From Actinomycetota bacterium (GTDB lineage: Bacteria; Actinomycetota; Acidimicrobiia; Acidimicrobiales; AC-14): a stretch of 64,000 nucleotides of DNA. Positions 16,875-25,573 of this stretch are shown piece by piece; position 1 is the first letter of the stretch; every line of letters begins with the position of its first letter. The translations under genes and the position numbers were made by a program. A model generated the notes under the pieces. It did not search any database, was not told the origin of the DNA, and saw only the letters and a list, made by a program, of their open reading frames with translations. Location: assembly GCA_005888325.1 (NCBI GenBank), contig VAWU01000013.1, forward strand, positions 94,628 to 158,627. The letters are read 5' to 3'.

Positions 16875-17422
16875 TGGACGTCGTCGTCTTCGCGGTGGCG
16901 AGCGTCGTAGCCGTGGGCGGTGCGCTCGGGGTGGTGCTTTCGCGCAACCCCGTGCACTCGGCGCTCATGCTCGTGATGACGCTGTTCGGCGTGGCCGTCC
17001 TGTTCGTGGAGCAGGAGGCGCACTTCCTGGCCGCCGTCCAGGTGATCGTCTACGCGGGCGCCATCGTGGTGCTGTTCCTCTTCGTCATCATGTTGCTCGG
17101 GGTGGACCGGTCCGAGGACCTGGGCGTCGAGACGTTGAAGGCGCAACGTCCGCTCGCCGGCGCGCTCGCGCTCGTGGCCGCGCTCGAGATGGTGCTGCTC
17201 GTGCGCTACGGCGGGTGGGTCACTGGCGGCGCCTCGGTCGCCGGCCCCGCCCGCGACCCGGTCGTCCCCAACGTGGAGCTGCTGGCCCGGTCGATCTTCA
17301 GCCGCTACCTGCTGGCGTTCGAGGCGACCTCGGGGCTGTTGGTCATCGCGGTCGTCGGCGCCGTCGTCCTCGCCCGGCGCCCACCCAGCATCGCGGCACC
17401 CCCGCCGGAGGAAGACCAGTGA
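16874..17422 (+). CDS. nuoJ: NADH-quinone oxidoreductase subunit J (cluster 1)
   Basis: A 182-residue membrane subunit with five helices. The pi-bulge helix region is [20 protein letters not shown], where conformational change couples quinone chemistry to pumping. The start overlaps the nuoI stop by one base. Length is normal. Confidence 0.94.
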   Translation: MDVVVFAVASVVAVGGALGVVLSRNPVHSALMLVMTLFGVAVLFVEQEAHFLAAVQVIVYAGAIVVLFLFVIMLLGVDRSEDLGVETLKAQRPLAGALALVAALEMVLLVRYGGWVTGGASVAGPARDPVVPNVELLARSIFSRYLLAFEATSGLLVIAVVGAVVLARRPPSIAAPPPEEDQ

Positions 17423-17432
17423 GAGAGCGGCC

Positions 17433-17738
17433 GTGAGCATCGACGCGTCCTGGTACCTCGCGGTGGGCGGCATCATCTTCACCATCGGCGCCATCGGCGT
17501 GCTGGTGCGGCGCAACGTGCTCGTGATGTTCATGTGCATCGAGCTGATGCTCAACGCCGTCAACCTCACCTTCGTCACCTTCGCGCGCGAGCTCGACGAC
17601 ATCGGCGGACAGGTGGTCGTGTTCTTCGTGCTCGTGGTGGCGGCAGCCGAGGTCGTGGTCGGGCTGGGCATCATCGTGTCCATCTTCAGACGGCGGGCCG
17701 AGGCGACCGCCGACGACATCTCGATGTTGAAGGGATAG
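17433..17738 (+). CDS. nuoK: NADH-quinone oxidoreductase subunit K (cluster 1)
   Basis: A 101-residue protein with three helices. The signature is [17 protein letters not shown], with the conserved membrane Glu, and a second Glu in [14 protein letters not shown] 17433 follows a short gap. Part of the proton-transfer axis of the membrane arm. Confidence 0.95.
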   Translation: MSIDASWYLAVGGIIFTIGAIGVLVRRNVLVMFMCIELMLNAVNLTFVTFARELDDIGGQVVVFFVLVVAAAEVVVGLGIIVSIFRRRAEATADDISMLKG

Positions 17739-17741
17739 GGG

Positions 17742-19625
17742 TTGGTCCTCGACGCCTCCTGGCTCATCCCGGCCCTGCCGCTCGCGGGCTTCGTGCTGCT
17801 GCTCGTGTTCGGCCGCCGGCTCGGCGACCCGTGGGCGGGCTGGCTCGCGACCGCGATGACGACGGCCGCGTTCGCGGTGTCGATCGTCATGTTCGCCTCG
17901 CTGCACGGGCGCGCGGGCAATGACAGGTCGTTCACGCACGAGCTCTTCACCTGGCTCCCGGTCGGCCGACTGCAGGTGAAGGCGGGGTTGCTGGTCGACC
18001 CGCTGTCGATCACGATGGCGCTGTTCATCACCGGCGTCGGCGCGCTGATCCACCTCTACTCCGTGGGCTACATGCACGGCGACGAGAGCTATCCGAGGTT
18101 CTTCGTCTACCTCAACCTGTTCGCGTTCTCGATGCTCGTGCTCGTGCTCGCCGACAGCTTCCTGCTCAGCTTCCTCGGATGGGAGGGCGTCGGCGCCTGC
18201 TCCTACTTCCTGATCTCGTTCTGGTTCGAGCGCGACACGGCGGCCAGTGCGGGGAAGAAGGCGTTCGTCACCAACCGCGTCGGCGACTTCGGGTTCATGA
18301 TCGCGATGTTCCTCATGTTCTCGGCGCTGGGGTCGCTCCAGTACGGCGTGGTGCTGACCGGGGCCGCGACGCTCAGCAAGACGACTGCGACCGCAATCGC
18401 GCTGCTGCTCTTTCTCGGCGCCGTGGGCAAGTCCGCCCAGCTGCCCCTCTACGTGTGGTTGCCCGATGCGATGGAGGGCCCGACACCCGTGTCGGCGCTG
18501 ATCCACGCCGCGACGATGGTGACCGCGGGCGTCTACCTCATGTGCCGCATCAGCCCCATCCTCGTGCTGGCACCCGGCGCGCTCACGATCATCGCCACCG
18601 TGGGCGCGCTGACCGCGCTGTTCGCGGCGACCATCGCCTGCGCCCAGAACGACATCAAGCGGGTGCTGGCGTACTCCACGATCTCCCAGCTCGGTTACAT
18701 GTTCCTCGCTGTGGGGTCGGGCGCGTACGTCGCTGCGGTGTTCCACATGGTCACGCACGCCTTCTTCAAGGCGCTGCTCTTCCTGGGCGCAGGCTCGGTG
18801 ATCCACGGTCTTCACGACGAGCAGGACATGAAGCGCATGGGCAACCTGCGTCGCTACCTTCCGATCACCTCGGCGACCTTCATCGTGGGCTGGCTCGCGA
18901 TCGCCGGCATCCCGCCCTTCGCCGGCTTCTGGTCGAAGGACGAGATCCTGGCCAACGCCTTCGACACCAACAAGCTGCTGTGGCTCGTCGGCGTCGTGAC
19001 CGCGCTGCTTACGGCGTACTACATGAGCCGTCAGGTGTTCATGGTGTTCTACGGCGAGGAACGTGAGCGTGAGCACGCGTCGGAGCCGCACGAGTCGCCC
19101 TGGACCATGACGCTTCCCCTCGTGGTGCTCGCCGGGCTCTCGTTCCTCGGCGGCCTGCTCAACCTGCCGTGGAAGTCGACCGAGTTCCTCCGCAAGTGGC
19201 TCGAGCCGGTGTTCGGCGAGCGGTTGCACGCGCTCGACGTCCCGGCGGGCACCCTGTGGGCGCTGGCCATCGGCACCGTCGTGCTGGGCGTGGTCGGGAT
19301 CGGCATCGCGGGGGGCGTCTACCTCCGCCACCGCGTTCCCGAGGATCGCATGGAGCCTCTGGTGCTGCGCCGGGCCTGGTACGTCGACGCCGCGTACGCC
19401 GCCGCGATCGACGGGCCCGGCCGCCTGCTGTCCACCTGGAGCGCGTATGTGATCGACCTGAAGGTCGTCGACGGTGCCGTCAACGGCGTCGGCACGCTCG
19501 TGCGCGCCACGGGCGACCGCCTGCGACGGGTCCAGACCGGCTACGTGCGCAACTACGCCCTCGGCGTGGTGATCGGCGCGGTGCTCGTGCTGGGCTGGGT
19601 CGTGACGAGGGTGCAGCTCTCGTGA
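17742..19625 (+). CDS. nuoL: NADH-quinone oxidoreductase subunit L (cluster 1)
   Basis: A 627-residue distal antiporter-like pump subunit with the long lateral helix at the C-terminus. TTG 17742 was chosen because VLDASWLIPALPLAGF is the usual NuoL beginning and it lies three bases after nuoK. The pump Glu (SFLGWEGVGACSYFLI) and Lys (GAVGKSAQLPLYVWLPDA) are present. The stop overlaps the nuoM start as GTGA. Confidence 0.95.
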   Translation: MVLDASWLIPALPLAGFVLLLVFGRRLGDPWAGWLATAMTTAAFAVSIVMFASLHGRAGNDRSFTHELFTWLPVGRLQVKAGLLVDPLSITMALFITGVGALIHLYSVGYMHGDESYPRFFVYLNLFAFSMLVLVLADSFLLSFLGWEGVGACSYFLISFWFERDTAASAGKKAFVTNRVGDFGFMIAMFLMFSALGSLQYGVVLTGAATLSKTTATAIALLLFLGAVGKSAQLPLYVWLPDAMEGPTPVSALIHAATMVTAGVYLMCRISPILVLAPGALTIIATVGALTALFAATIACAQNDIKRVLAYSTISQLGYMFLAVGSGAYVAAVFHMVTHAFFKALLFLGAGSVIHGLHDEQDMKRMGNLRRYLPITSATFIVGWLAIAGIPPFAGFWSKDEILANAFDTNKLLWLVGVVTALLTAYYMSRQVFMVFYGEEREREHASEPHESPWTMTLPLVVLAGLSFLGGLLNLPWKSTEFLRKWLEPVFGERLHALDVPAGTLWALAIGTVVLGVVGIGIAGGVYLRHRVPEDRMEPLVLRRAWYVDAAYAAAIDGPGRLLSTWSAYVIDLKVVDGAVNGVGTLVRATGDRLRRVQTGYVRNYALGVVIGAVLVLGWVVTRVQLS

Positions 19626-21169
19626 GCTTCCCCTACCTGACGACGCTCATCGTCCTGCCCGCGGCCGGCGCGCTCGCGGTCGCCGTCGTGCCGCGGCGGC
19701 GGCCGGAGCTGGTTCGGGTCATCGGCCTGGCCACCGCGGTCGCGGTCGCCGCGCTCAGCATCTACCTCGTGTTCGAGTTCGAGAAGTCCGACGCGGGCTT
19801 CCAGTTCGTCTCCCAGCACGTCTGGATCCGGTCGTTCGGCATCTCGTGGAAGCTCGGGATCGACGGGATCTCCCTCTTCCTCGTCGCCCTCACCGGCGTG
19901 CTCTTCCCCATCGCGCTGGCCGGCCCGCTCGTGCACCGCGACGTCAAGGCGTACACGGCATGGCTCCTGCTGTTGGAGGCGGGCTGCCTGGGGGTCTTCC
20001 TCGCCCTCGACCTCTTCCTGTTCTTCGTGTTCTGGGAGGTCGTGCTCGTTCCGATGTACTTCCTGATCGGCGGTTGGGGCTACGAGCGCCGCGTCTACGC
20101 GGCGGTGAAGTTCTTCATCTACACGATGGCCGGCTCGGCGCTGATGCTCGTCGGCATCCTCACGCTTGCGTTCCTGCACCAGGCCGCGACCGGCCGCCTC
20201 ACCTTCGACCTGGTCACGCTGGCCAACGACAAGTTCCTCGCCGCGGGCACCGCCCAGTGGCTGTTCCTTGCGTTCGCCGTCTCCTTCGCCATCAAGGTGC
20301 CCGTGTTCCCGCTGCACACGTGGCTCCCCGACGCCCACACCGAGGCCCCCACCGCGGGCTCGGTGATCCTGGCCGGCGTCCTCCTGAAGCTCGGCACGTA
20401 CGGCTTCCTGCGCTTCGGGCTGTTCCTGTTCCCGCAGGCGGCTGTCGACCTCGCCCCCTGGTTCCTCGTCCTCGGCGTGATCGGCATCCTCTACGGCGCG
20501 CTCGTCGCCACCGTGCAGAAGGACCTCAAGCGGCTGATCGCGTATTCGTCGGTGGCCCATCTCGGGTTCATCGTGGTCGGCACGTTCGCGTTCACGACCC
20601 AGGGTCTCACGGGCGGTGTGATCCAGATGGTGAACCACGGCATCTCCACCGGAGCGCTGTTCCTGCTCGTGGGCTGGCTGTACGAGCGCCGTCACACCCG
20701 CCAGATCGCCGAGCTGCGCGGCCTGGCCAAGCCCGCGCCCGTCTTCGCGGGCGTCTTCATGGTGGTGATGCTCTCGTCGGTCGGCCTGCCCGGGCTCAAC
20801 GGCTTCGTCGGCGAGTTCCTCGTGCTCATCGGCACGTTCGTCACCCGTCGCTGGTATGCAGTCGCGGCCGCCGTCGGTGTCATTCTCGCGGCCGTCTACC
20901 TGCTGTGGGCGTACCAGCGCGTGTTCCAGGGCGCGCCCGACGGTGAGAACGCCTCCTTCCCCGAGATGACGTGGCGGGAGCGAGGAGTCATGGTCCCCAT
21001 CATCGGGCTCATCGTGTTCCTCGGCGTCTACCCGAAGCCGGTGCTCGATCGCATCGAGCCCTCGGTCGACCGGCTCATCGCGCACGTCGAGCGCGGGGCC
21101 AACACCAAGTTCCGCGAGGCCCCGAGAGCGCCCGAAGCTGCGGGAACCAGAGCCGAGGGCGGCCCATGA
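19622..21169 (+). CDS. nuoM: NADH-quinone oxidoreductase subunit M (cluster 1)
   Basis: A 515-residue antiporter-like subunit. GTG 19622 overlaps the nuoL stop. Conserved pump motifs are FFVFWEVVLVPMYFLIGGWG (Glu) and FAIKVPVFPLHTWLPDAHTE (Lys). A polar tail of about 30 residues ends the protein. The stop overlaps the nuoN start as ATGA. Confidence 0.95.
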   Translation: MSFPYLTTLIVLPAAGALAVAVVPRRRPELVRVIGLATAVAVAALSIYLVFEFEKSDAGFQFVSQHVWIRSFGISWKLGIDGISLFLVALTGVLFPIALAGPLVHRDVKAYTAWLLLLEAGCLGVFLALDLFLFFVFWEVVLVPMYFLIGGWGYERRVYAAVKFFIYTMAGSALMLVGILTLAFLHQAATGRLTFDLVTLANDKFLAAGTAQWLFLAFAVSFAIKVPVFPLHTWLPDAHTEAPTAGSVILAGVLLKLGTYGFLRFGLFLFPQAAVDLAPWFLVLGVIGILYGALVATVQKDLKRLIAYSSVAHLGFIVVGTFAFTTQGLTGGVIQMVNHGISTGALFLLVGWLYERRHTRQIAELRGLAKPAPVFAGVFMVVMLSSVGLPGLNGFVGEFLVLIGTFVTRRWYAVAAAVGVILAAVYLLWAYQRVFQGAPDGENASFPEMTWRERGVMVPIIGLIVFLGVYPKPVLDRIEPSVDRLIAHVERGANTKFREAPRAPEAAGTRAEGGP

Positions 21170-22701
21170 TCGTCGCTCCCGGCTGGTCGCACGCGGTCGT
21201 CGCCCAGATCGACCAGGCGCCGATCAACCTGCCCTCGGTCGACTACCGCAGCATCCTGCCCACGCTCGTCCTTATCGGCGGCGCGCTGCTCCTGCTCGGC
21301 ATCGGGGGGCTGAACCGGAAGCGCCCCCCGGCCGGCACGTACGCGCTGTTCACGATCGTCACCGCGGGGGTCGCGCTCTGGTTCAGCTTCGACCTGTGGG
21401 ACCAGGTCGATGCAGACAGGGCGCGCACCACGATCGCGGACGCCGTGGTGGTCGACGGGTTCAGCGTCTTCTTCATGGTGCTGGTGTGCGCGACGGTCGT
21501 CCTCGGCGCCCTGCTGGCCGACGGCTACCTGCGCCGGGAAGAGCTGGAGGGCCCCGAGTACTACGTGCTCATGCTGCTCTCGGCGTCGGGCGGCATCCTG
21601 ATGGCCGAGGCCAACGACCTCATCGTCGTGTTCCTCGGCCTCGAGATCCTCTCGATCGCGCTGTACGTCCTGGCCGGCTACTACCGGCGCAAGGCCGAGT
21701 CGCAGGAAGCGGCGATCAAGTACTTCGTGCTAGGGGCGTTCTCGTCCGCGTTCTTCCTCTACGGCGTCGCGCTGGTGTACGGGGCCACGGGATCGACGAA
21801 CCTGGGCGAGATCTCCAACTTGTTGCGCGAGCGACCGTTCACCAACGGCGTGCTCCTCGCCGGGTTCGCCTTCCTCCTCGTGGGCCTGGGGTTCAAGGTC
21901 GCCGCGGTGCCGTTCCACATGTGGACGCCCGACGTCTACCAGGGCGCGCCCACGCCGGTGACCGGCTTCATGGCCGCGGGCGCCAAGGCGGCGGGCTTCG
22001 CCGCGTTGCTCCGCATCTTCTTCTCCACCTTCGGCCCCGAGCGGCTCGACTGGCAGCCCATCGTGTGGGCCATGGCCGTGGCGACGCTGCTGGTGGGGTC
22101 GGTGCTCGCCATCGTGCAGACCGACATCAAGCGGATGCTCGCGTACTCGTCGATCAGCCACGCCGGCTACGTCCTCGTCGGCCTCCAGGCCGGCACCGAC
22201 CGTGGCGTGGCGGGCTCGCTCTTCTACCTGCTGGCCTACACCTTCATGGTGCTCGGCAGCTTCGGCATCGTCACGCTCGTGGGCCGAAAGGGCGACGAGC
22301 GGCACAGCCTCGACACCTATCGCGGCCTCGCGGCCCGGCGCCCGGTGCTCGCGCTCGTGTTCACCGTGTTCCTCTTGGCGCAGGCCGGCGTGCCCCTCAC
22401 GTCCGGCTTCCTCGCCAAGTTCTACGTGATCGGCGCCGCGGTCGACAGCCACTCCTACGCGCTTGCGGTCATCGCCATGTTGGCCGCCGTCATCGCCGCC
22501 TTCTTCTACCTGCGGGTGATCGTGGTCATGTACATGGGCGGCGACGCCGCCACGGCCGACGACCCGCCCGCAGACCCGATCCGCGTCCCTCTGGCCGCCG
22601 GCGCGGCGCTGGCCGTCACGCTCGCGTTCACCCTCGTCGTGGGCTTCCTGCCCTCCGTGGTCATCGAGTTCGCCCGCGACGCCACCCTGCTGCGGCTCTG
22701 A
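21166..22701 (+). CDS. nuoN: NADH-quinone oxidoreductase subunit N (cluster 1)
   Basis: A 511-residue antiporter-like subunit. Motifs are VVFLGLEILSIALYVLAGYY and GLGFKVAAVPFHMWTPDVYQ, with TPVTGFMAAGAK. ATG 21166 overlaps the nuoM stop. It is the last gene of the 14-subunit operon. A 68-base gap with its own promoter separates it from the next nuoA. Confidence 0.95.
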   Translation: MIVAPGWSHAVVAQIDQAPINLPSVDYRSILPTLVLIGGALLLLGIGGLNRKRPPAGTYALFTIVTAGVALWFSFDLWDQVDADRARTTIADAVVVDGFSVFFMVLVCATVVLGALLADGYLRREELEGPEYYVLMLLSASGGILMAEANDLIVVFLGLEILSIALYVLAGYYRRKAESQEAAIKYFVLGAFSSAFFLYGVALVYGATGSTNLGEISNLLRERPFTNGVLLAGFAFLLVGLGFKVAAVPFHMWTPDVYQGAPTPVTGFMAAGAKAAGFAALLRIFFSTFGPERLDWQPIVWAMAVATLLVGSVLAIVQTDIKRMLAYSSISHAGYVLVGLQAGTDRGVAGSLFYLLAYTFMVLGSFGIVTLVGRKGDERHSLDTYRGLAARRPVLALVFTVFLLAQAGVPLTSGFLAKFYVIGAAVDSHSYALAVIAMLAAVIAAFFYLRVIVVMYMGGDAATADDPPADPIRVPLAAGAALAVTLAFTLVVGFLPSVVIEFARDATLLRL

Positions 22702-22733
22702 ACGCGCGGAGAAGTCGAGCGTGGAGAGGGGTT

Positions 22734-22763
22734 TTGCCGCCCTGTGAACGCAATCACTAGTCT
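22734..22763 (+). promoter_or_regulatory. Leaderless promoter of the second nuo operon with an embedded CRP-type site
   Basis: TTGCCG (22734-22739) and TAGTCT (22758-22763) are 18 bases apart. The GTG start of the second nuoA lies at 22770, where transcription would begin, so the mRNA is predicted to be leaderless. No Shine-Dalgarno sequence precedes the GTG. TGTGA-ACGCAA-TCACT (22743-22758) fills the spacer and matches the CRP-family consensus at 9 of 10 positions. Binding there would block RNA polymerase. Confidence 0.55.
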
Positions 22764-22769
22764 CGGCCT

Positions 22770-23135
22770 GTGTCGGAGTTCCTCCGCCAGTACCTCACCG
22801 TCGCGATCTTCGCGGGTGCAGCCGTGCTCATGGTCGGGGCCATGCTGGGGGTCGGGCGCCTGCTGCGTCCCACCCGGCCCCAGGCGCAGAAGTACCTCAA
22901 CTACGAGTGCGGGGTCGACCCCGTCGGGGCGGGCTGGTCGCAGAGCCAGGTCCGCTACTACGTCTTCGCGCTGCTGTTCGTCATGTTCGACGTCGAGGCG
23001 GTGTTCATCTTCCCCTGGGCCGTCCGGCTCGAGGCCCTGCAGGTCTTCGGGCTGGTCGAGATGATCATCTTCATCGCCATCCTGGCGCTGGGCCTGCTCT
23101 ACGCCTGGCGCAAGCGGGTGCTGCGGTGGGTGTAG
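22770..23135 (+). CDS. nuoA: Complex I subunit A (cluster 2)
   Basis: A 121-residue protein with three membrane helices and the NuoA signature [20 protein letters not shown], then [16 protein letters not shown]. The GTG start is supported by a promoter seven bases upstream and the absence of a ribosome binding site. Clearly diverged from the first NuoA and lacking its polar tail. It opens an 11-gene nuo operon without E, F and G. Confidence 0.94.
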   Translation: MSEFLRQYLTVAIFAGAAVLMVGAMLGVGRLLRPTRPQAQKYLNYECGVDPVGAGWSQSQVRYYVFALLFVMFDVEAVFIFPWAVRLEALQVFGLVEMIIFIAILALGLLYAWRKRVLRWV

Positions 23136-23626
23136 TCGAGAAGGGGAAGGTGCCCAAGCCCCTGACCTACCTCCTCAACATGAGCCGCAAGTACTCGCTG
23201 TGGGTCTACCAGTGGGGCTTGGCGTGCTGTGCCATCGAGATGGGTGCCGCGTTCGGCTCTCCGCGCTACGACGTGATGCGCCTCGGGGTCATCCCCTTCC
23301 CGGCCGGTCCCCGCCAGGCCGATCTCGTGGTGATCTCGGGCACGGTCACCGACAAGATGGCGCCGTCGATCCGGCGCCTCTGGGAGCAGATGCCCGACCC
23401 GAAGTACGTGATCTCCATGGGCTCGTGCGCCAACTGCGGCGGCCCCTACTGGGACTCGTACTCGGTCACCAAGGGCGTCGACCAGATCATCCCGGTCGAC
23501 GTGTACGTGCCAGGCTGCCCCCCGCGGCCGGAGGCCCTCCTCGAGGGCATCGTCCTCCTGCAGGAGCGCATCCAGCACGAGGACATGGCCGAGCGCTGGC
23601 GAGGTGAGCCGATTGTCGTCGGGTGA
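23126..23626 (+). CDS. nuoB: Complex I subunit B (cluster 2)
   Basis: A 166-residue protein from GTG 23126, overlapping nuoA by ten bases. GTG 23150, after AAGGGGAAG, would give 158 residues and is also possible. N2-cluster cysteines lie in [26 protein letters not shown] and [10 protein letters not shown]. The extra Cys in SCANCGG is absent from the first NuoB (GVCASTGG). The N-terminus is short and lacks the [12 protein letters not shown] helix of the first copy. Confidence 0.93.
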   Translation: MGVVEKGKVPKPLTYLLNMSRKYSLWVYQWGLACCAIEMGAAFGSPRYDVMRLGVIPFPAGPRQADLVVISGTVTDKMAPSIRRLWEQMPDPKYVISMGSCANCGGPYWDSYSVTKGVDQIIPVDVYVPGCPPRPEALLEGIVLLQERIQHEDMAERWRGEPIVVG

Positions 23627-24404
23627 CAGCACGCCGCCGGTGGAGGCGGCGCCCGAGGAGACCGCGCCCGCGAGCGACCCGGTCCGCGAGGAGCTGCTGG
23701 CTGGGCTGACGGAAGCGCTCGGCGACGCCGTCGTCGGATCGGAGATCAACCGCGGCGACCTGTGGGTGCGCGTGCGTGCCGACGCGTGGAAGCGGACGGC
23801 CGAGGTGTGCCGTGACACCCTCGGGCTCGACTACTTCTGCTTCCTCTCCGGCCTCGACTGGATGCCGTCCGCGCCGAACCCCGAGGAGTCGGTGTCCACC
23901 GAGATCTCCGCCGACGCCGACGACGCGCCCGACGAGGACGCGGCGGAGGAGGCGGAAGCCGAGCAGGAGCAGCCCGTGGCCGACGACGATGCCGCCGAGG
24001 CTGCGACCGCCGACGCCAACGGTGGTGCGGTCAGCGGCGTCGCGGGCGGGGACACCCGCTTCCAGGTGTTCGCTCGCTTCTACTCGACGACGCGCCACGT
24101 TGGTCTCACGCTGAAGGCCGACCTGGACGACGACGCCCCGACGGTCGAGTCGATCCACACGGTGTTCCGCGGCGCCGACTGGCACGAGCGCGAGACGTGG
24201 GAGATGTACGGGTTCACGTTCGTCGGTCACCCCGACCTCACCCACCTCTACCTTCCCGGCGAGTTCGAGGGCTTCCCCCTGCGGAAGGACTACCCGCTGC
24301 TCGCCCGCGAGGTGAAGCCGTGGCCCGGGCTCGTCGACGTCGAGCTCATGCCGGAGGTGCCGGAGCCCGGCGGGGCCGCGAGCGCGGAGGAGCCGGCCGG
24401 ATGA
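23604..24404 (+). CDS. nuoC: Complex I subunit C with acidic insertion (cluster 2)
   Basis: A 266-residue protein. GTG 23604 overlaps nuoB by 23 bases; an in-frame TTG at 23613 is an alternative. The core signature is [19 protein letters not shown] followed by [12 protein letters not shown]. Between the first and second half (about residues 92-150) is an insertion rich in Asp, Glu and Ala with no counterpart in the first NuoC. The C-terminal 25 residues are also variable. The insertion probably forms a disordered acidic loop on the peripheral arm. Confidence 0.92.
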   Translation: MSRLSSGDSTPPVEAAPEETAPASDPVREELLAGLTEALGDAVVGSEINRGDLWVRVRADAWKRTAEVCRDTLGLDYFCFLSGLDWMPSAPNPEESVSTEISADADDAPDEDAAEEAEAEQEQPVADDDAAEAATADANGGAVSGVAGGDTRFQVFARFYSTTRHVGLTLKADLDDDAPTVESIHTVFRGADWHERETWEMYGFTFVGHPDLTHLYLPGEFEGFPLRKDYPLLAREVKPWPGLVDVELMPEVPEPGGAASAEEPAG

Positions 24405-25573
24405 CGACGGTCGCGGAGCGCCAGCAGGCCGCGTACGTCGCCGCCCAGGCGGCTGACGCGCGGGTGCACGTCGAGCTGCAGACCGAGCAGATGACGTTGA
24501 ACCTGGGCCCGCAGCACCCCGCCACCCACGGCACGCTGCGCATCGTTGCCCGGCTCGACGGCGAGCAGGTGGTCCAGGCCGACGTGGTGTGCGGCTACAT
24601 GCACCGCGGCTACGAGAAGCTGGCCGAGGTCCGCAACTACCCACAGATCACCACGCTCGTCAACCGGATCGACTGGCTGTCGTCGTTCGCCAACGAGGTG
24701 CCGTTCATCCTCGCCGCCGAGCAGCTCATGGAGATCGAGGCGCCACCGCGCGCCCAGCACATCCGCACGATCTTGTTCGAGCTCAGCCGCATCGCCAACA
24801 TCACCCTGTTCATCGGCGAGATGGGCGTGCAGCTCGGTGCCCTCACACCCGTGTTCTACGCCTTCCGCGACCGCGAGCACGTCCTCAACCTGATCGAGGG
24901 CGCGACCGGCGGGCGCTTCCATCCCAACTACGACCGCATCGGCGGGCTGAAGGACGACCTGCCCAGGGGCTGGGTCGACGAGACGCGCTCGGTCATGAAG
25001 CGCATGCGCGACTACTGCGACGAGCTCGAGACACTGCTCATGGGCAACGAGATCTTCGACCGCCGCACGCGTGGCATCGGCGTGATCCCCGCCGACGTCG
25101 GGCTCTCCTACGGCCTCTCGGGCGCCAACATCCGAGCCAGCGGGGTCGACTGGGACCTACGTCGCGACGAGCCGTCGCCGCTGGCGTGGAAGGACTGCGA
25201 CTGGAAGGTCTGGACCCATCCCGACGGCGACTGCTTCGCCCGCTACTGGGTGCGCCTGCAGGAGGTGCGGGAGGCGACCAAGATCGTCGACCAGCTCCTC
25301 GACGGGCTCCCGGCGGGGCCCATCCAGGCGAAGGTGCCGCGCATCATCAAGGTGCCGGCGGGCGAGGCCTGGGTGCACACCGAGAACCCGTTGGGTGAGA
25401 TGGGCTATTACATCGTCAGTCAGGGTGGGCTCGGGCCGTTCCGCTGCAAGATCCGCTCCGCCTCGTTCAACAACACGTCGATCGTCCCGTGGTTGCTGCG
25501 CGGCGTCTACGTGCCCGACATCATCACGATCCTGGCGAGCCTCTACTTCATCCTCGGGGACATCGACCGTTGA
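24401..25573 (+). CDS. nuoD: Complex I subunit D with a substituted quinone-site Tyr (cluster 2)
   Basis: A 390-residue protein. ATG 24401 overlaps the nuoC stop. MTLNLGPQHPATHGTLRIVA keeps the quinone-site His. In the next conserved motif, NRIDWLSSFANEV, Trp (residue 92) stands where complex I normally has the quinone-binding Tyr. The first NuoD here has Tyr (MDYLSP). The C-terminus, FILGDIDR, is canonical. It forms the quinone cavity with NuoB of the same cluster. Confidence 0.94.
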   Translation: MTTVAERQQAAYVAAQAADARVHVELQTEQMTLNLGPQHPATHGTLRIVARLDGEQVVQADVVCGYMHRGYEKLAEVRNYPQITTLVNRIDWLSSFANEVPFILAAEQLMEIEAPPRAQHIRTILFELSRIANITLFIGEMGVQLGALTPVFYAFRDREHVLNLIEGATGGRFHPNYDRIGGLKDDLPRGWVDETRSVMKRMRDYCDELETLLMGNEIFDRRTRGIGVIPADVGLSYGLSGANIRASGVDWDLRRDEPSPLAWKDCDWKVWTHPDGDCFARYWVRLQEVREATKIVDQLLDGLPAGPIQAKVPRIIKVPAGEAWVHTENPLGEMGYYIVSQGGLGPFRCKIRSASFNNTSIVPWLLRGVYVPDIITILASLYFILGDIDR

